Assembly: GCF_949987515.2 (NCBI RefSeq)
Contig: NC_082687.1
Location: 123,237,838 to 123,301,837, forward strand
Reading direction: 5' to 3'
Origin: Delphinus delphis
Taxonomy: Eukaryota > Chordata > Mammalia > Artiodactyla > Delphinidae
Length of the DNA: 64,000 nucleotides
Part shown: piece after piece, positions 11,851-22,784 of the stretch
How positions within the stretch are numbered: position 1 is the first letter of the stretch
Layout of the letters: each line of letters starts with the position of its first letter
Made by a program: the position numbers and the translations under genes
Notes under the pieces: model-generated
What the model saw: the letters and a program-made list of their open reading frames with translations, nothing else
Told to the model about the DNA's origin: nothing
Database searches by the model: none

Positions 11851-11949
11851 TATAGACCTAATGGACTTCCATTTCTAAACAAGGTATTGTAAAAGGGACT
11901 ACATTTAGTCTCTTGCCTAAGACAACAAAGAAAATGAACAAAATATATA

Positions 11950-12745
11950 AAGCAATGACTCAAGTTACTGGGCATCAGACAACAACAGACAATGATCACT
12001 GAAAAATGGGAAACAAACAAGATAAGCTCTAAAACTGCCCTACTTATTGTTTACAGAAAGTTGGCAGACCACAGAGCAGTGAAGGAGAACTAATGCTTTC
12101 CCTGAGTGATGGAGACAGAGCTGTGTGTCTGAGGTGGGCAAGGTGGTTTGAGTTCATAGCAGAGTATCAGAGAGGAGAAAACTGAGCAAAGAAAACTCTG
12201 GGGATCCACAGAGGGTCCCCTTTAGTATTTGGTTGAGTCTGATCAGCAAATATACGTGAGGAAACTACCTGAGTGACAGTTCCTAACAGTCAGAGTGAAA
12301 ATTTTGTAATTCCCAAGGCATCAGGTGTCTATCAAGAAGAGTCTTGCTTTAGAATAGGAAAAAATTTCCCTGAGATGAAACATTGCTTTGATACTAACAA
12401 AGCAAGACCCCAAAAGGATCAAACTGTTTCCAAATAACAAAACTGCACCCAAGTGCTATGCTCAATAATATTTATGGGAATATGAAAAACAGCATCTGAC
12501 AAAGTAAAATTCACAATATCAGACATCCAACAAAAGATTATCAGGCATAAAGAAGCAGGAAAATACAACATTGAATAAAAGTCAATCAATTAAAAAATAA
12601 CACAGTTGACAGAATTAGTAGACAAGCACATTTAAATAATTATATTTCATATGTTTAAGAAGCTAAAGACTGAGGATGTTAAGCAGAAACTTTTAAAGGA
12701 TAAACTATAGTATCTAAGATGGAAAAAAATCTGTTTGAGGTTAAA
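11950..12745 (+). mobile_element. Ancient L1M 5' region fragment
   Basis: The portion around 12540-12720 resembles the L1M region before and at the start of ORF1 ('aaagaagcaggaaaatacaac', 'agaattagtagacaagcac', 'tttcatatgtttaagaagc'). It may belong to the same ancient element family as the 3' end just upstream, but the order (3' end before 5' region) means they are separate insertions or rearranged pieces. Confidence 0.55.
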
Positions 12746-12784
12746 CATTATGGGCATTTAATAGATATCTCAAAAGAAATATGA

Positions 12785-13655
12785 CCAAAACAATTCCTAA
12801 TTTTACCAATCTTCCTTTGACCATCTTGCCCATTAAGTTAATGGAAATTCCATTCTTTCAGTTGCTCAGGCATAAAATTTTAAAGTTATCCTTGACTAAT
12901 TTTTTGTTCTCACTCCATAGCTACTCCATTAGTCAGCCGCTTACTTATCTTTTCAAAATACATCCAGAACCCCACCATCTCTCTCCCAGTTTATTGCAGA
13001 GCCCTCATAACTGGTCTACTTGCTTCCATGTTTGTCGCCCTACAGGTTATTTTCCACATGGCAGCCAGTGTGATCCTATAGCCTAAATCTAATCATGTCC
13101 CCTTTCTGCTAAATATTATCACATGTTTCCAAGCTTACTGGCCTTATTAAGCCTCTGAGTTTCTACAATTTGGCTCATAACTGATTCTCTCACATCGTAA
13201 CTTACTACTCTTCCGTTACTCATAATGCGCTGATTACTCTGGCTTCTTTTTAAATTAAAAACATTACACTGCTTCACCTTAGGAGCTGCTGCATTTGTAT
13301 CATCTGCATGAATTCCTCTTCCTCAGTATATCCAAATGGCTCCCTGCCTCGCTTCCTTTGAGTCTCAGATTATCAGTGAGACTTTCCCTTATTATCCTAA
13401 TATAAAATAAGAGCTTCCCCATTACTCATTTTCCTAACCTACCCTGAATTTTCTTTACATATCACAGCAACCTGATATGACATATTGTTTATTTATAAGT
13501 TTATTAACTCTTTTTCTCTCTCTCTCTCATTAGAATGCAAACACATTAACAGAAACAGAAAAGGATTCTTGTTTATTTTTATCTCCCTAGCACATACAAC
13601 AGGGATTGGCACATAGTAAGTACTAGAGCATTGAATGAATAAATAAATTTATAAA
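12785..13655 (+). mobile_element. L2 (LINE2) 3' half
   Basis: Reads as the C-terminal RT region and 3' end of L2. Landmarks in order: 'cagttgctcaggcataaa', 'ataactggtctacttgctt', 'gcagccagtgtgatcct', 'tctaatcatgtcccctt', 'gtgagactttccctt', 'attagaatgcaaacac', 'ggcacatagtaagta' and the terminal 'attgaatgaataaataaa'. The 101-codon ORF at 12781-13086 is a remnant of the L2 reading frame, not a host gene. Confidence 0.82.
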
Positions 13656-14401
13656 ACAAAAAAGGTAAAGAAGACATAAGTCTTACTTACATGGCACAAT
13701 GTATGAGTACTATAATGGAGGAAGAAGCATAGTAATATTATTTTGAGGGGTTAAAAGAGAATTGGTTGGAAGAATTAGAGAAAATGCTTACATGGGCCAT
13801 CATATGGTTTCTGAACTGATTTGTTTTCCTGGATACCCTTTTGCAAGCCAATCTTTGTACTTTAATTATCACAGTAATTCTAAAATGTAATATGATCAAT
13901 TACCTTCAAATCCTTCAATGCTCCTGGAATGTGCCTGGTTGTTGGACCTTATTAGTCATATGAGCCACCCTCATTTATCACCTAGGCTGAAACACAGAGC
14001 CTGATGCAAAGCGTAGGTGCTTCCTAGCTTCACTTTACTTACTCAAACTTTTTTACTCACCCAAAAATTCTTGTACAAGAACTTTTCTGACTCTGAGATT
14101 CTGAATTTGATTTGAGAACTAGTTCCGGCTCCTTTGGCTTTTATATTGTATTTAGACTGCCATGTTGGTATTGTGTATTCCTTTCCCATATATCTCAGTC
14201 AACTTCATGAAGATGTGCACTGAAGCTTTTGGTTTGCTACATCCAGCCTGAGTTCAATATGGGGGACAGAATCAACACTAGCAACAATTTCTGGCCTCCT
14301 TAAGTGAGGATAGGGGCAATATCTATTTATTTAAATAATTGTAATTAACTATTATGTTGTCTTCAGCCAAAAATCTTGCTAAGTGACATAACTATTTTCA
14401 G
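13656..14401. other. Unassigned stretch
   Basis: No gene recognised. The segment around 13910-13960 has a Pyr-rich composition but no assignable family. Confidence 0.4.
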
Positions 14402-14450
14402 TTTTTTTTTTAATTAAAAAAAAATTTTTTTTAAATTAAAATTTTTTTTC
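14402..14450. repeat. A/T-only low-complexity, self-complementary
   Basis: Alternating T and A homopolymer blocks (T9, A9, T8 and so on) able to fold back on themselves. Confidence 0.9.
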
Positions 14451-14464
14451 CTCTCTGAACATTT

Positions 14465-14725
14465 CTGCCTTATCATTTTGGAGACCTTTCCCTGTGACCT
14501 TTAAAATTCAGTTTATTTGTCACTCATCCTGTGAAATTTTCTCTGTTCCCTTCCTCTACATCACTCCCTGGGCTGCCACTTGCACATTTGTGCATAATTC
14601 TGTAGTTTCATTGAACAAACTCTGGAGTCATTGTTTACATGTGCTTCACTCAGGAGACTGTAATCTCCTTGTGTACAGTATAGTACTTAGAATATTTTAG
14701 GCATGCATTACATGTTTGTTGGATT
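14465..14725 (+). mobile_element. Possible L2/MIR-related 3' tail
   Basis: The end reads 'ggagactgtaatctcc...', then 'agtatagtacttag', then 'ttgttggattgagtg', which parallels the L2/MIR3 tail (agactgtaagctcc...tagtgcc...tgttgaatgagt). The upstream part fits poorly. Confidence 0.4.
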
Positions 14726-15699
14726 GAGTGTTTTGGAATTAATTAAATTGTGTAGAATCCAATTAGTCAGAGTGATATTTGAACAGGACAGTGCTCAATG
14801 AACAGGATTTCAGAAATGCACATGGAAACTAAATGGATGTCAGAGGTGTTGCATTTGGAAAAAAATATATATATGGCAGCCTTTGATAATTCAGAAGATA
14901 TTGATCCTAAGAAGTTGAACTTGAGTGATTGACAAAACCAATATAAGGTTAGAATCAAGAAAATCAGAAAGAAGAGCTAAATATGGAGGTAGAAGATGAA
15001 TTCCAATCTGCTTGGTTCTCTTTGAAAAGAAAGCTCAACAATTAGCTTTCGGAATAAAGCCACATTTTAAATTTTATGCTAGTTATAAAATAGCATTTGC
15101 TTAATTCATTTATCTTAACAATGCAATGGTTAAGGCAAAGATTAAGAAATAAGTGAAAGATTTTAAAACCAGGCAAATAAAATTTGAAAATATATAAACT
15201 TATACACAAATGACATTTGTTTCCATCCATTCTCTATTGGGAAACTGTTAAGAATTGCTAAGACAAGGCTCTGGTTATGTGCATATGCGTGTGTGTGTAG
15301 TTTTAAGGCAGTAACAGAGAAACATAATGCTTTGCATTATGCATTTGTCTTCTAAAATTTTCTTTATGCTTATTTAATGCATATGTTTTTATTCTTTGAA
15401 TGATGAAAACTCTTTTATAGTAATTAAGATCATGCTAAACTTCAGACAGCACAAAGATGAAGAAAGCTTTCAAAGCATGCTGTGATATTTGCTAAAAGGT
15501 AATTTTTCCTTTTCTATATTGTCTCCTACTCAATAATGCAATGGAACAAATAAGCATTACATGGGTTTAATGGTCTTTCTGTGTAAACAATTAGGACTAG
15601 GGAGGGGAGGATTTGCAACTAAAAACTTAATGGTAATTCCTATCCATTCTTGATTACACATGTACACACACACAGAAGGGTGAAAATCACCTCTGCCCA
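14726..15699. other. Unassigned stretch
   Basis: No gene. Small ORFs of 60 codons or so are consistent with chance in AT-rich DNA. A short (GT)n run is present near 15286-15298. Confidence 0.45.
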
Positions 15700-15813
15700 A
15701 AAAGGGAAATAAGAAGAAAGAAAGAGAGAGAGAGAAGAGAAAAACAAAAAAGAAAGAAGAAAGAGAGGGAGGGAAGGAGGGAAGGAAAGAGGGAAGAAGG
15801 AAGAGGAAGAAAA
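15700..15813 (+). repeat. GA-rich (polypurine) tract
   Basis: About 110 bases almost entirely of A and G (aagaaag, gagagaga and ggagggaagg subrepeats), with a single C in the middle at about 15745. Low complexity. Confidence 0.9.
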
Positions 15814-16639
15814 CTACTTGGGGAAAATGGAAAAATCAGATTTCTGATGACATATTGCTATTTACTTTGTCAAGTATTCTCTGCTTCTCTTTGTGGGCAT
15901 CTAAAGTTTAATCCCTTGAGGATATTCAGATAACCGGTATAGAAAGAGCAACTGACAGTTATCCTATCCTAGAGGCAAGAGCTGGATATTTCTATCCTAA
16001 ACCCCATCAGTCATTGGTCAAGGAATGCCCATCCCCCATCGAATTTTCTGTCTCTCCCAGCTTGCTATGTTCATGGAGACAACCAGTGCTGTTGGCCAGA
16101 CAAAGGCCTCAGCAAGGAGATGCTGGTGATGGTGGTGGGAACCTCAACTGGCATGGACCCACGTGGTAAAGGCCAGCTGAATATGGGCAGTGCACTGACA
16201 ACATCTCTACAAAAGTTCTATAAATACTTAAATGTATTATAAAAGGTAAATAATAACATTTATGAGCCACTCTTAAGAAGTACATTTCCTGGTAGTGGAA
16301 ATATAGAAGTTCAATTTAAACTCGGTGAATTCCCCAGTTTTCTGGCTGATAGATTACCTGAGTGGGACAGATAACAAACATGTAAGGAATATAAGATAAT
16401 AAAAAGGACAGTTTCCAATGTTAACTGTAAGATCCTATGAAGTATAAGAGAGAAAATGATCAATTCACTTGTAACCAAACATATCTCCCAGTGTATAAAC
16501 CAGGTTCTGAAAATGTGCCTTTCTCCTTTCAGATAACTTTGTAGGAAGAACCCAGAAATTACACTTTTTAGCTGGCTATTTTGTCATTTTGTAAAAAAAT
16601 TGGAATATGCTAGAGAAGAAGATCCAGGAGTGGTAAAGG
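15814..16639. other. Unassigned stretch
   Basis: Slightly more GC-balanced than the surroundings at 16060-16200 (gatgctggtgatggtggtgg and flanks), but no open frame or repeat family is supported. Confidence 0.4.
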
Positions 16640-16890
16640 AAGTGAGGGGGTGCTATGGGAAAAGGAGTAGAGTTAGAAGGCAAAGAGTGAGGAGAGGAAA
16701 GGGGGAGAAAGAGAAGATGGAGAAGCACAGCAGGGGGACGGAGAAAAGAACCGGGAAGGGCACTATGGTGAGGAAGGGGAAGGGGGAAAGGAAAAGAGCA
16801 GAGTGGGAGGAAGTGGAGAGGGAGGGGGAGAGGAGGAAGGGTCAGAGACTGGAATAAGAAGGATGAAGGGAAAGAACAGGTGCATCCATG
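16640..16890 (+). repeat. Long purine-rich tract, G/A imperfect repeat
   Basis: About 250 bases dominated by ggaaag, ggagg and gagaagg words with only scattered pyrimidines. The overlapping ORFs on both strands (16576-16893 and 16600-16857) are low-complexity translations, rich in Arg/Glu/Gly/Lys on plus and Pro/Leu/Ser on minus, and are not genes. Such tracts can adopt triplex (H-DNA) structure. Confidence 0.85.
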
Positions 16891-17351
16891 CAAAGATCAG
16901 GGAGAACAGCACTTAAGGAAAACACAACAAAGGTAGAAGCTCTAAGAAGAACTGAAAGTCCAGTTTGGTGAGCGCCTCCAGGATGCGCAGATGACAACAT
17001 CATGCCAGTCTTTAGCTCTTAAATAGTAGGAAGCAGATAATATGGCCCTAAGTCTTTAAAAGGTAGTTTTACAATCTGTCTCTTTTTCAAAACACTGACG
17101 TTTTATTTAAGCTGCCCAGGCAATTCAAATACAAATGAGTTTGTGAACCACAGCCCTAAAATATTGAAAGAATTCGGTGAGTTTCAACCTGAAGCTAGCA
17201 ATGGCTCAGAATGACTTCAGGATTCAGCTAGCCACCCTATCAGTAGACACACAAACACACACACAAAATCACCTTTTTTTTTTTTTTTTTGGTAACTGCT
17301 TATTTAGCTTGTTATTTAAAATTTGTTCATTTAACAATTATAAGCTTGTTG
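16891..17351. other. Mostly unassigned; short CA and poly-T tracts
   Basis: 17080-17155 vaguely resembles a MER5-type end (caggcaattcaaatacaaatg, gtgaaccaca). 17246-17264 is CA-rich, and 17274-17291 is an uninterrupted T run. Confidence 0.4.
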
Positions 17352-17500
17352 GAATTTAAATCCAAGCTCTAACATTAGTAGCTATCTGACCAAGGACAGA
17401 GTTACCTAATCTTTCTAAATTCCGATAATTTAATCTGAAAAGTTGAAGTATTTAGGTCACAGGATAGGTATGAAACTAACTGAAATTAAGAAAATTTGAA
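17352..17500 (+). mobile_element. MIR SINE, eroded
   Basis: Diverged forms of MIR core blocks in order: 'aaatccaagctctaacatt', 'agtagctatctgaccaagg', 'agttacctaatctttct' and 'aatttaatctgaaaag', corresponding to the tRNA-derived and core parts of MIR. Confidence 0.65.
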
Positions 17501-19269
17501 GATAAGGCAAGAACATTTTCTTATCTCAGTATTAGGGACATATTAGCCACTCTGGTAGATATATGTTAAAATAAAATGCAAATATCTGGTGGTGGTGATG
17601 TTACTGTCAATACATTGCAATAAAAGTATTATTACTAAATGTTTATTAGCTCTGTCCCAATTTTGAAAAGTGGTGATCAGTGAATAAAAGAGGTAATCAT
17701 TGAGAGAAACACAATGAGCAAAGAATGGTAATATTTGTTTTACAAGCTCACTTCTCATTTTAAAAAGTAATTGTGTTGAAAAACCTTTTACTAGAAGCTT
17801 TACAGTTCACTTTAAGAAATGATAGAGGAAGAAGTCCTTTCAAGGTTTCAAAAAAAAAAAGACATGGAAAAAGGTAAATGTTCAGAATTCAACATAATTC
17901 CTGTTGGGCCCTTTTTTTGTTTGCTTGTTTTGTTTTGTTTGTTGTTGTTTTTTTAATATCTTATTAGGGACAAAGAGAAGGTATGCACCAAGATATTTAG
18001 TTTTACTTTGCTTGGTTGATGAAACCTGTTGTGGTTTTCATTTCACATGGAGGATTTCTTGTGTAACATATTCCCATGAAAATCATTAAGATAATTCTGT
18101 ATATTTCCAGTGAAATGGGAAAGGTTGTTAATTGGCCAATGTTGATAGTTTATTTACATAAATCATGACCCCATTAACTAAATATTCTCTTCCTAAATGG
18201 CAGCAATTTTAGACCTGAATTATCTAAATAATTGACTCAATTTTTCATTTTAGCTTGCCATTGTACACACAACCTTTGACTTTAAGATGAATATGAGCTT
18301 TTGTAAATTTAGCTGACATTACCAAATTACTTATTTTCTTAGTGATTTTTATCTAATTAGAGTCTTAATCTGAAATAACTTATTTTCCTTAACCCCGCAG
18401 CAAGTCACTGCTGACTTTATGCTTTGAACTCCAAAATATACAACAGATATCAGTAAGATGTTGGCTGGCTTACTAGAACTCAGTTGGAAAATGTAAGAAG
18501 GCTTTTTTCAAAAATAAAATAAGGTTGCAGACAATCATGCATTTTTTGAATAGACTAGAATTAAAGCAAATTTAAAGAGCTTGTTTTCAATGGTATTTGT
18601 GACTACTGGTTGGTTTTTAACATTGGTTCCTTATTAAATAGTATAAGAAAAATGAAGAAAAATATGTTTTTATTTTCCAGAAAAACAAGCCATTTGACCG
18701 TGGAATTTGTTTACCTGTTTTCAGTTGATTTTCTTAGGTCTTAGCCTTAAATGATTTTTTTTCCTTTTTATCTCCAGTGGAATGGGAGGCAAGTGTTCTT
18801 TCCTGCTGTTTTATGGCTGGTATTCCCACTGACATAGACAGCAGTAATTAGTCAGAACAAAAATACGAATAGAGTACTGATATGTGAACTTTCCCAGCCG
18901 ACCAAAACAGATTTGTAATTTTTACTTATGTGGAGCTAGAGCTTGAGTTTCTGATTTTTCTTCTCACCAATTTTCCCCTGAGTATAGATCCCTTGAAAAT
19001 AATGTCATGTTTTATTAATCGTATCATTTTTGCATTTATGGTATGTGCAATAAATTTTACTTATATTTCTAAATTAGCTGAGCTTATCTGGGGCTCTTTA
19101 AGTTGTTCATCTCTGGTGGTTTGTGGATCATCTACCAGTAGCAGAAGTTCCTGGAGTGGTTGGAAATATGCAGATTTCTATCCTGTCAGCCCCAAGCCCT
19201 AAATTAAATTGTGGGTTCTGACTGAGAAATTTTCTCTTACAAAAGTAATGTGACTCTTTTGTGCACACA
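17501..19269. other. Unassigned AT-rich stretch
   Basis: No gene recognised. A T/G-rich simple stretch (ttgttt units) lies at 17905-17955. The 90-codon ORF at 18930-19202 shows no recognisable domain. Confidence 0.45.

Positions 19270-19348
<79 letters not shown>
19270..19348. repeat. Compound microsatellite (TC)n(TA)n
   Basis: (TC)n from 19270 to about 19335 with one TT interruption near 19279, followed directly by (TA)7. TA-rich sequence continues intermittently to about 19455. Confidence 0.97.
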
Positions 19349-19608
19349 AAATTGAGATGAATATAATCTTATATATAACGTTTCTTAATATATAAAAATA
19401 TATCTTTTCTTATATATATTATATATACAACTATATACATTTACAGATATATATGTGACTTGTAGTTGAAGTATTACTTTGCATTTGATTTCATAAATAT
19501 ATAAGCATTTCAGTAATGCTTGCCAGTTTCAATTAGCTTTATATTAACCAAGAGACCTGAGAGGATGTCTCATAACCACTGATGACTGATGTTAAAAACC
19601 ATTCATTG

Positions 19609-19810
19609 GGGCTTCCCTGGAGGCGCAGTGGTTGAGAATCCGCCTGCCGATGCAGGGCACACGGGTTCGTGCCCCGGTCCGGGAAAATCCCACATGCCAT
19701 GGAGCGGCTGGGCTCGTGAGCCATGGCCGCTGAGCCTGCGCGTCCGGAGCCTGTGCTCCGCAATGGAAGAGGCAACAACAGTGGGAGGCCCGCGTACCGC
19801 AAACAAAAAC
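19609..19810 (+). mobile_element. CHR-type SINE (short form)
   Basis: Complete short-form copy with A box 'aggcgcagtgg' and B box 'ggttcgtgcc', ending in a CAAA-rich tail. TSD 19594-19608 (aaaaaccattcattg) and 19811-19825 (aaaaaacattcattg) with one mismatch. Inserted just outside the MLT1 LTR. Confidence 0.95.
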
Positions 19811-19844
19811 AAAAAACATTCATTGAAGGGCTAGTTGGAGTCTG

Positions 19845-19970
19845 TATTAGTTTCCTAGGGTTGCTGCAATAAAGTACCAATAACTTGGTTGCTTCAACAA
19901 CAGAAATTTATTCTCTTACAGTTTTGGAGGTAGAAATACAAAGATCATGGTCTTATGGTCTTGTCAACTG
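19845..19970 (-). mobile_element. MLT1-type (ERVL-MaLR) LTR, first segment, minus
   Basis: Plus-strand text 'tctgtattagtttcctaggg' onward through 'aacagaaatttattctctta' and 'agttttggaggtagaaat' is the reverse complement of the 3' part of an MLT1 LTR. The match breaks at about 19970 and resumes at about 21590, so the LTR was split by later insertions. Confidence 0.75.
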
Positions 19971-20686
19971 AAAGAAAAAAATGCACAACCTAAGAGTTGT
20001 GAGTTTCAGTTTGATTGGGGATCTCACTGAGGACAACAGCCCAGGAAATAGCCTCTCGGATAGTTCTGAAGAACTGCTCTAGAGAGGTAGGGGGAGATGC
20101 CAGTATATATAAAACCAGTATATATGATTTTGTCTAAGGAATCTGTGCAGTCAAGCATACATCTCAGTTAAAAAGTTACTGAGGGCTTCCCTGGTGGCGC
20201 AGTGGTTGAGAGTCCGCCTGCCGATGCAGGGAACACGGGTTCATGCCCCGGTCCGGGAAGATCCCACATGCCGCAGAGCGGCTGGGCCCGTGAGCCATGG
20301 ACGCTGAGCCTGTGCGTCCGGAGCCTGTGCTCCGCAACGGGAGAGGCCACAACAGTGAGAGACCCGCGTACCACCAAAAAAAAAAAAAAAAGTTACTGAG
20401 TTACTGCTAGTCACAAGCAACAGATATCTCAGTTGATTATTTTAGTGCTTTTCTCTGCATGGGAAGATGCAAGAATCTGGATTCACCAATTTTTTTTTCT
20501 TTTCTTTTTTGCTGCGATATCTATAACTATCTAAGGGACCTGTTTTTCCAAAGCACATGGTGCCTTATCCAGGTTTTCATCCTAAATTCCTTTCAGGGTG
20601 CACTGTCAGTCAATGACTGCAAAGGCTAATGACTTAATCCCTGTAGAACCAAATGATAAGCAACATTCTTTGCTTTATAGTCTAAT
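19971..20686 (+). mobile_element. Probable ERVL-type solo LTR, interrupted by a SINE
   Basis: After the SINE at 20184-20386 is removed, roughly 500 bases remain that start with 'tgaaagaaaaaaatgcac' and include 'ccaggaaatagcctctcgg', 'gtgcttttctctgcatggg' and 'ggtgcactgtcagtcaatg'. The layout and wording resemble mammalian ERVL-class LTRs, but I cannot name the family. It sits inside the split MLT1, so it is younger than that LTR. Confidence 0.4.
20184..20386 (+). mobile_element. CHR-type SINE (short form)
   Basis: Complete short copy with CpG-rich body, A box 'tggcgcagtgg' and B-box-like 'ggttcatgcc'. Perfect 14-bp TSD 'aaaaagttactgag' at 20170-20183 and 20387-20400. It is the innermost, hence youngest, layer at this site. 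Confidence 0.96.
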
Positions 20687-20687
20687 G

Positions 20688-20990
20688 TTTGTGGCACCCC
20701 ACAATTCATATTTTGAAACCCTACCACCCAATGTGATAGTATTGCTTCCTTTGGAAAGTAATTAGGATTAGTTGAGGTCATAAGGGTGGAGCTCTTATGA
20801 ATGGGACTAGTGCCCTTGTAAGTGTCATGAGAGAGTTTGCTTCCTCTCTTCTCTCCTTATGAGGATACAATGTGAAGTCAGCAGTCTTCAACCCAGAAGA
20901 GGGTCTACACCAGAACCTGTCCATGTTAGCACTCTGATTTTGAGCTTCCAGCCTCCAGAACTGTGAGACATAAATCTCTGTTGTTTATGA
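20688..20990 (+). mobile_element. MaLR-like LTR, first segment
   Basis: Runs 'tgtttgtggcaccccacaat', 'gaggtcataagggtggagc', 'tagtgcccttgtaagtg', 'gcttccagcctccagaac' and 'tgtgagacataaatctctg', the layout of a common mammalian MaLR-like LTR in plus orientation. The expected continuation is found at 21524-21575, so a later insertion split it. Exact family name unsure. Confidence 0.6.
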
Positions 20991-21510
20991 ATGTTGAGGG
21001 TTTAGCTAACCTACTCCATAATAGTGCTGCCTCAGCATTCATTTTGCGTAGCTAAGCAGCTGCAGGGGCCTTGAACTGTCACTAGCCCCTCCCTCAAGTG
21101 CATGCCCTATATAACAGCCTACAGAGTCACAAGTAAGTGTAAGTTCCTTATATGACACCCTCAATGCACCTGGTGATAGTCTCCCTTGCGTCCTAACTCC
21201 TTCTGCTTGTACACCTTTTATATAATATCTCCAGAAAGCTTACCAAAACTCTGCTTTTCTTGGTTTGAATTGACCAATTCCTCAAAGTACGTCACCCTTG
21301 GACCTTAAGAAAGCCATGTGCTGCGGGTCTTGCTGGTCACACTTTGCCTGCAGCCTGGCTACACCTCCCCATGTGGCCCCTCATGGCCTGCTGTGCTCCT
21401 CCAGGACCTGTGAGTAATAAACACTATTTCACTTTCCCTTGTGGTCTTTATTGAACTGCTCATCATCTGACACCTTAATTAAGACTCTACTTAACAAACG
21501 TTAATTTAAA
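20991..21510 (+). mobile_element. Putative retroviral solo LTR inserted in the MaLR-like LTR
   Basis: About 520 bases begin near 'tgaatgttgagggtttag' and end near 'gactctacttaaca'. It has LTR traits: TG start, CA end, a TATA-like 'ccctatataacagcc' (about 21106-21120) and a polyadenylation signal AATAAA near 21416 followed by a T/G-rich stretch. It exactly interrupts the MaLR-like element. Left flank 'gttta' and right flank 'attta' may be a worn TSD. No family was recognised, so this is inference from structure and position. No coding sequence remains. Confidence 0.5.
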
Positions 21511-21523
21511 AAATCACGACATC

Positions 21524-21575
21524 AAATCACCCCGTTCATGGAATTTTTGTTATAGCAGGCCAAACTGACTCAGGC
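21524..21575 (+). mobile_element. MaLR-like LTR, second segment
   Basis: 'ttcatggaatttttgttatagcag' followed by 'gccaaactgactcagg' matches the expected end of the LTR begun at 20688 (typical 'tatggtattttgttatagcag...ctgactaag'). Confidence 0.6.
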
Positions 21576-21589
21576 ACCAGGGGTGGGAA

Positions 21590-21985
21590 AAACCATGCTC
21601 TCTCTGAAGGCTCTATGGGAGAATTCTTCCTTGCTTCTTCTAGCTTTTTGTGTTTGCCTGAAATCTTTGGCATTACTTGGCTTGTAGTTGTATCCTTTCT
21701 ATTTCTGCCTCTGCCTTCATGGCTTTCTACCTTGTGTGTTCAAATTTCCCTCTTCTTATAAAGCCTCTAATCGCTATATTGGGGTCCACTCTCATTCAGT
21801 ACAATTTCATCTTGACTTAATTACATCTACAAAGCTGCTATTTCCAAATGAGGTCACATTCACTGGTACCAGGGTTGAGATTAGAATATATATTGGGGGG
21901 AGATGCAAGTCAATCCACAATGGCATCTGTATACATCATATCAAAATAAATAATCAAAGGATGATATTAGTCAAGAGTTTTTAGT
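21590..21985 (-). mobile_element. MLT1-type LTR, second segment, minus
   Basis: Continues the LTR begun at 19845. Landmarks: 'ccatgctctctctgaaggct', 'gggagaattcttccttgc', 'tttggcattacttggcttgt', 'tcttataaagcc', 'ttaattacatctacaaag' and 'ccaaatgaggtcacattcac'. Together the two parts make a nearly complete LTR with about 1.6 kb of inserted younger elements. Confidence 0.78.
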
Positions 21986-22768
21986 TTTTTTAACATCTGT
22001 CTAGTGTTAAAGTAGATTAAGTTCTTTTTAAAAATATGAGGAAACGATTTCTTAAAATTTTCTATAATAGTTCTTCAATGATTTTTTCCCCTACTGATAG
22101 AAAGTTGAAACCTAAGGAAATAAAAGCAAACAGAAGTAGCAAGCAAATAATACTCTCCAGGGGTTTGTAATTGAATTATAAAGTATTCATACATAGAATA
22201 ATTAACAAAACAAGCATAGCATCCTATGATTAGTGATAAAACTGAGTGATAGAACATTATTTTGGGAGTAGGTTGGAAGTAGGCAAGTAGAGGTGGTAGC
22301 ACTCCATTGGGGAAAAGAAGGTAAATATACAGAGTTAATAAGGAACACAATTTATTCTGAGAACCGTGAGGACATTCGTGTAGCTGGAATAATTTTGGTA
22401 TGTGTTAGATATGTTTGAAAGCAATATTAGGGTAATAAATTATAATCAATTAATGAAAATCTTGAATGCAAGGTTAATAATTTCAGATTTTAGCCTATAA
22501 CTGATGCCATGGTCTCATCTTTTCCCCAAAAAACTGGCACCACTGGCTTTTATCACAACTGTAGTCACACGTCAATCCCTAGCTTTGTGATTGATTTTAA
22601 ATATTGGTTTTTTACTGTGACTTCACTAACCAAGTTGGTTGCTCCTGATTTGTTTCTTAAAACTGGGACTTTGGTTAATTTTCTGGGACTCTACTTTATT
22701 GATGTGTCTGATACCTCAGGTCTTCTTTAAGACCAGGAAGGTACATTGCTCTTGCTAGTGTCTTCTCT
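21986..22768. other. Unassigned stretch
   Basis: No gene or family recognised. 22490-22768 has balanced composition and may be an old repeat that I do not recognise; an L1 3' end was inserted into it at 22785. Confidence 0.4.
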
Positions 22769-22784
22769 AAGAATTTTAGCTTTG

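Noticed and set aside
16576..16893. Arg/Glu-rich or Pro-rich small protein
   Set aside because: Overlapping ORFs on both strands of a polypurine tract; low-complexity artefact.
19589..19834. Repeated ~70-codon ORFs with a shared peptide (for example GGAVVESPPADAG) as a gene family
   Set aside because: They recur in every CHR SINE copy and are translations of the SINE itself.
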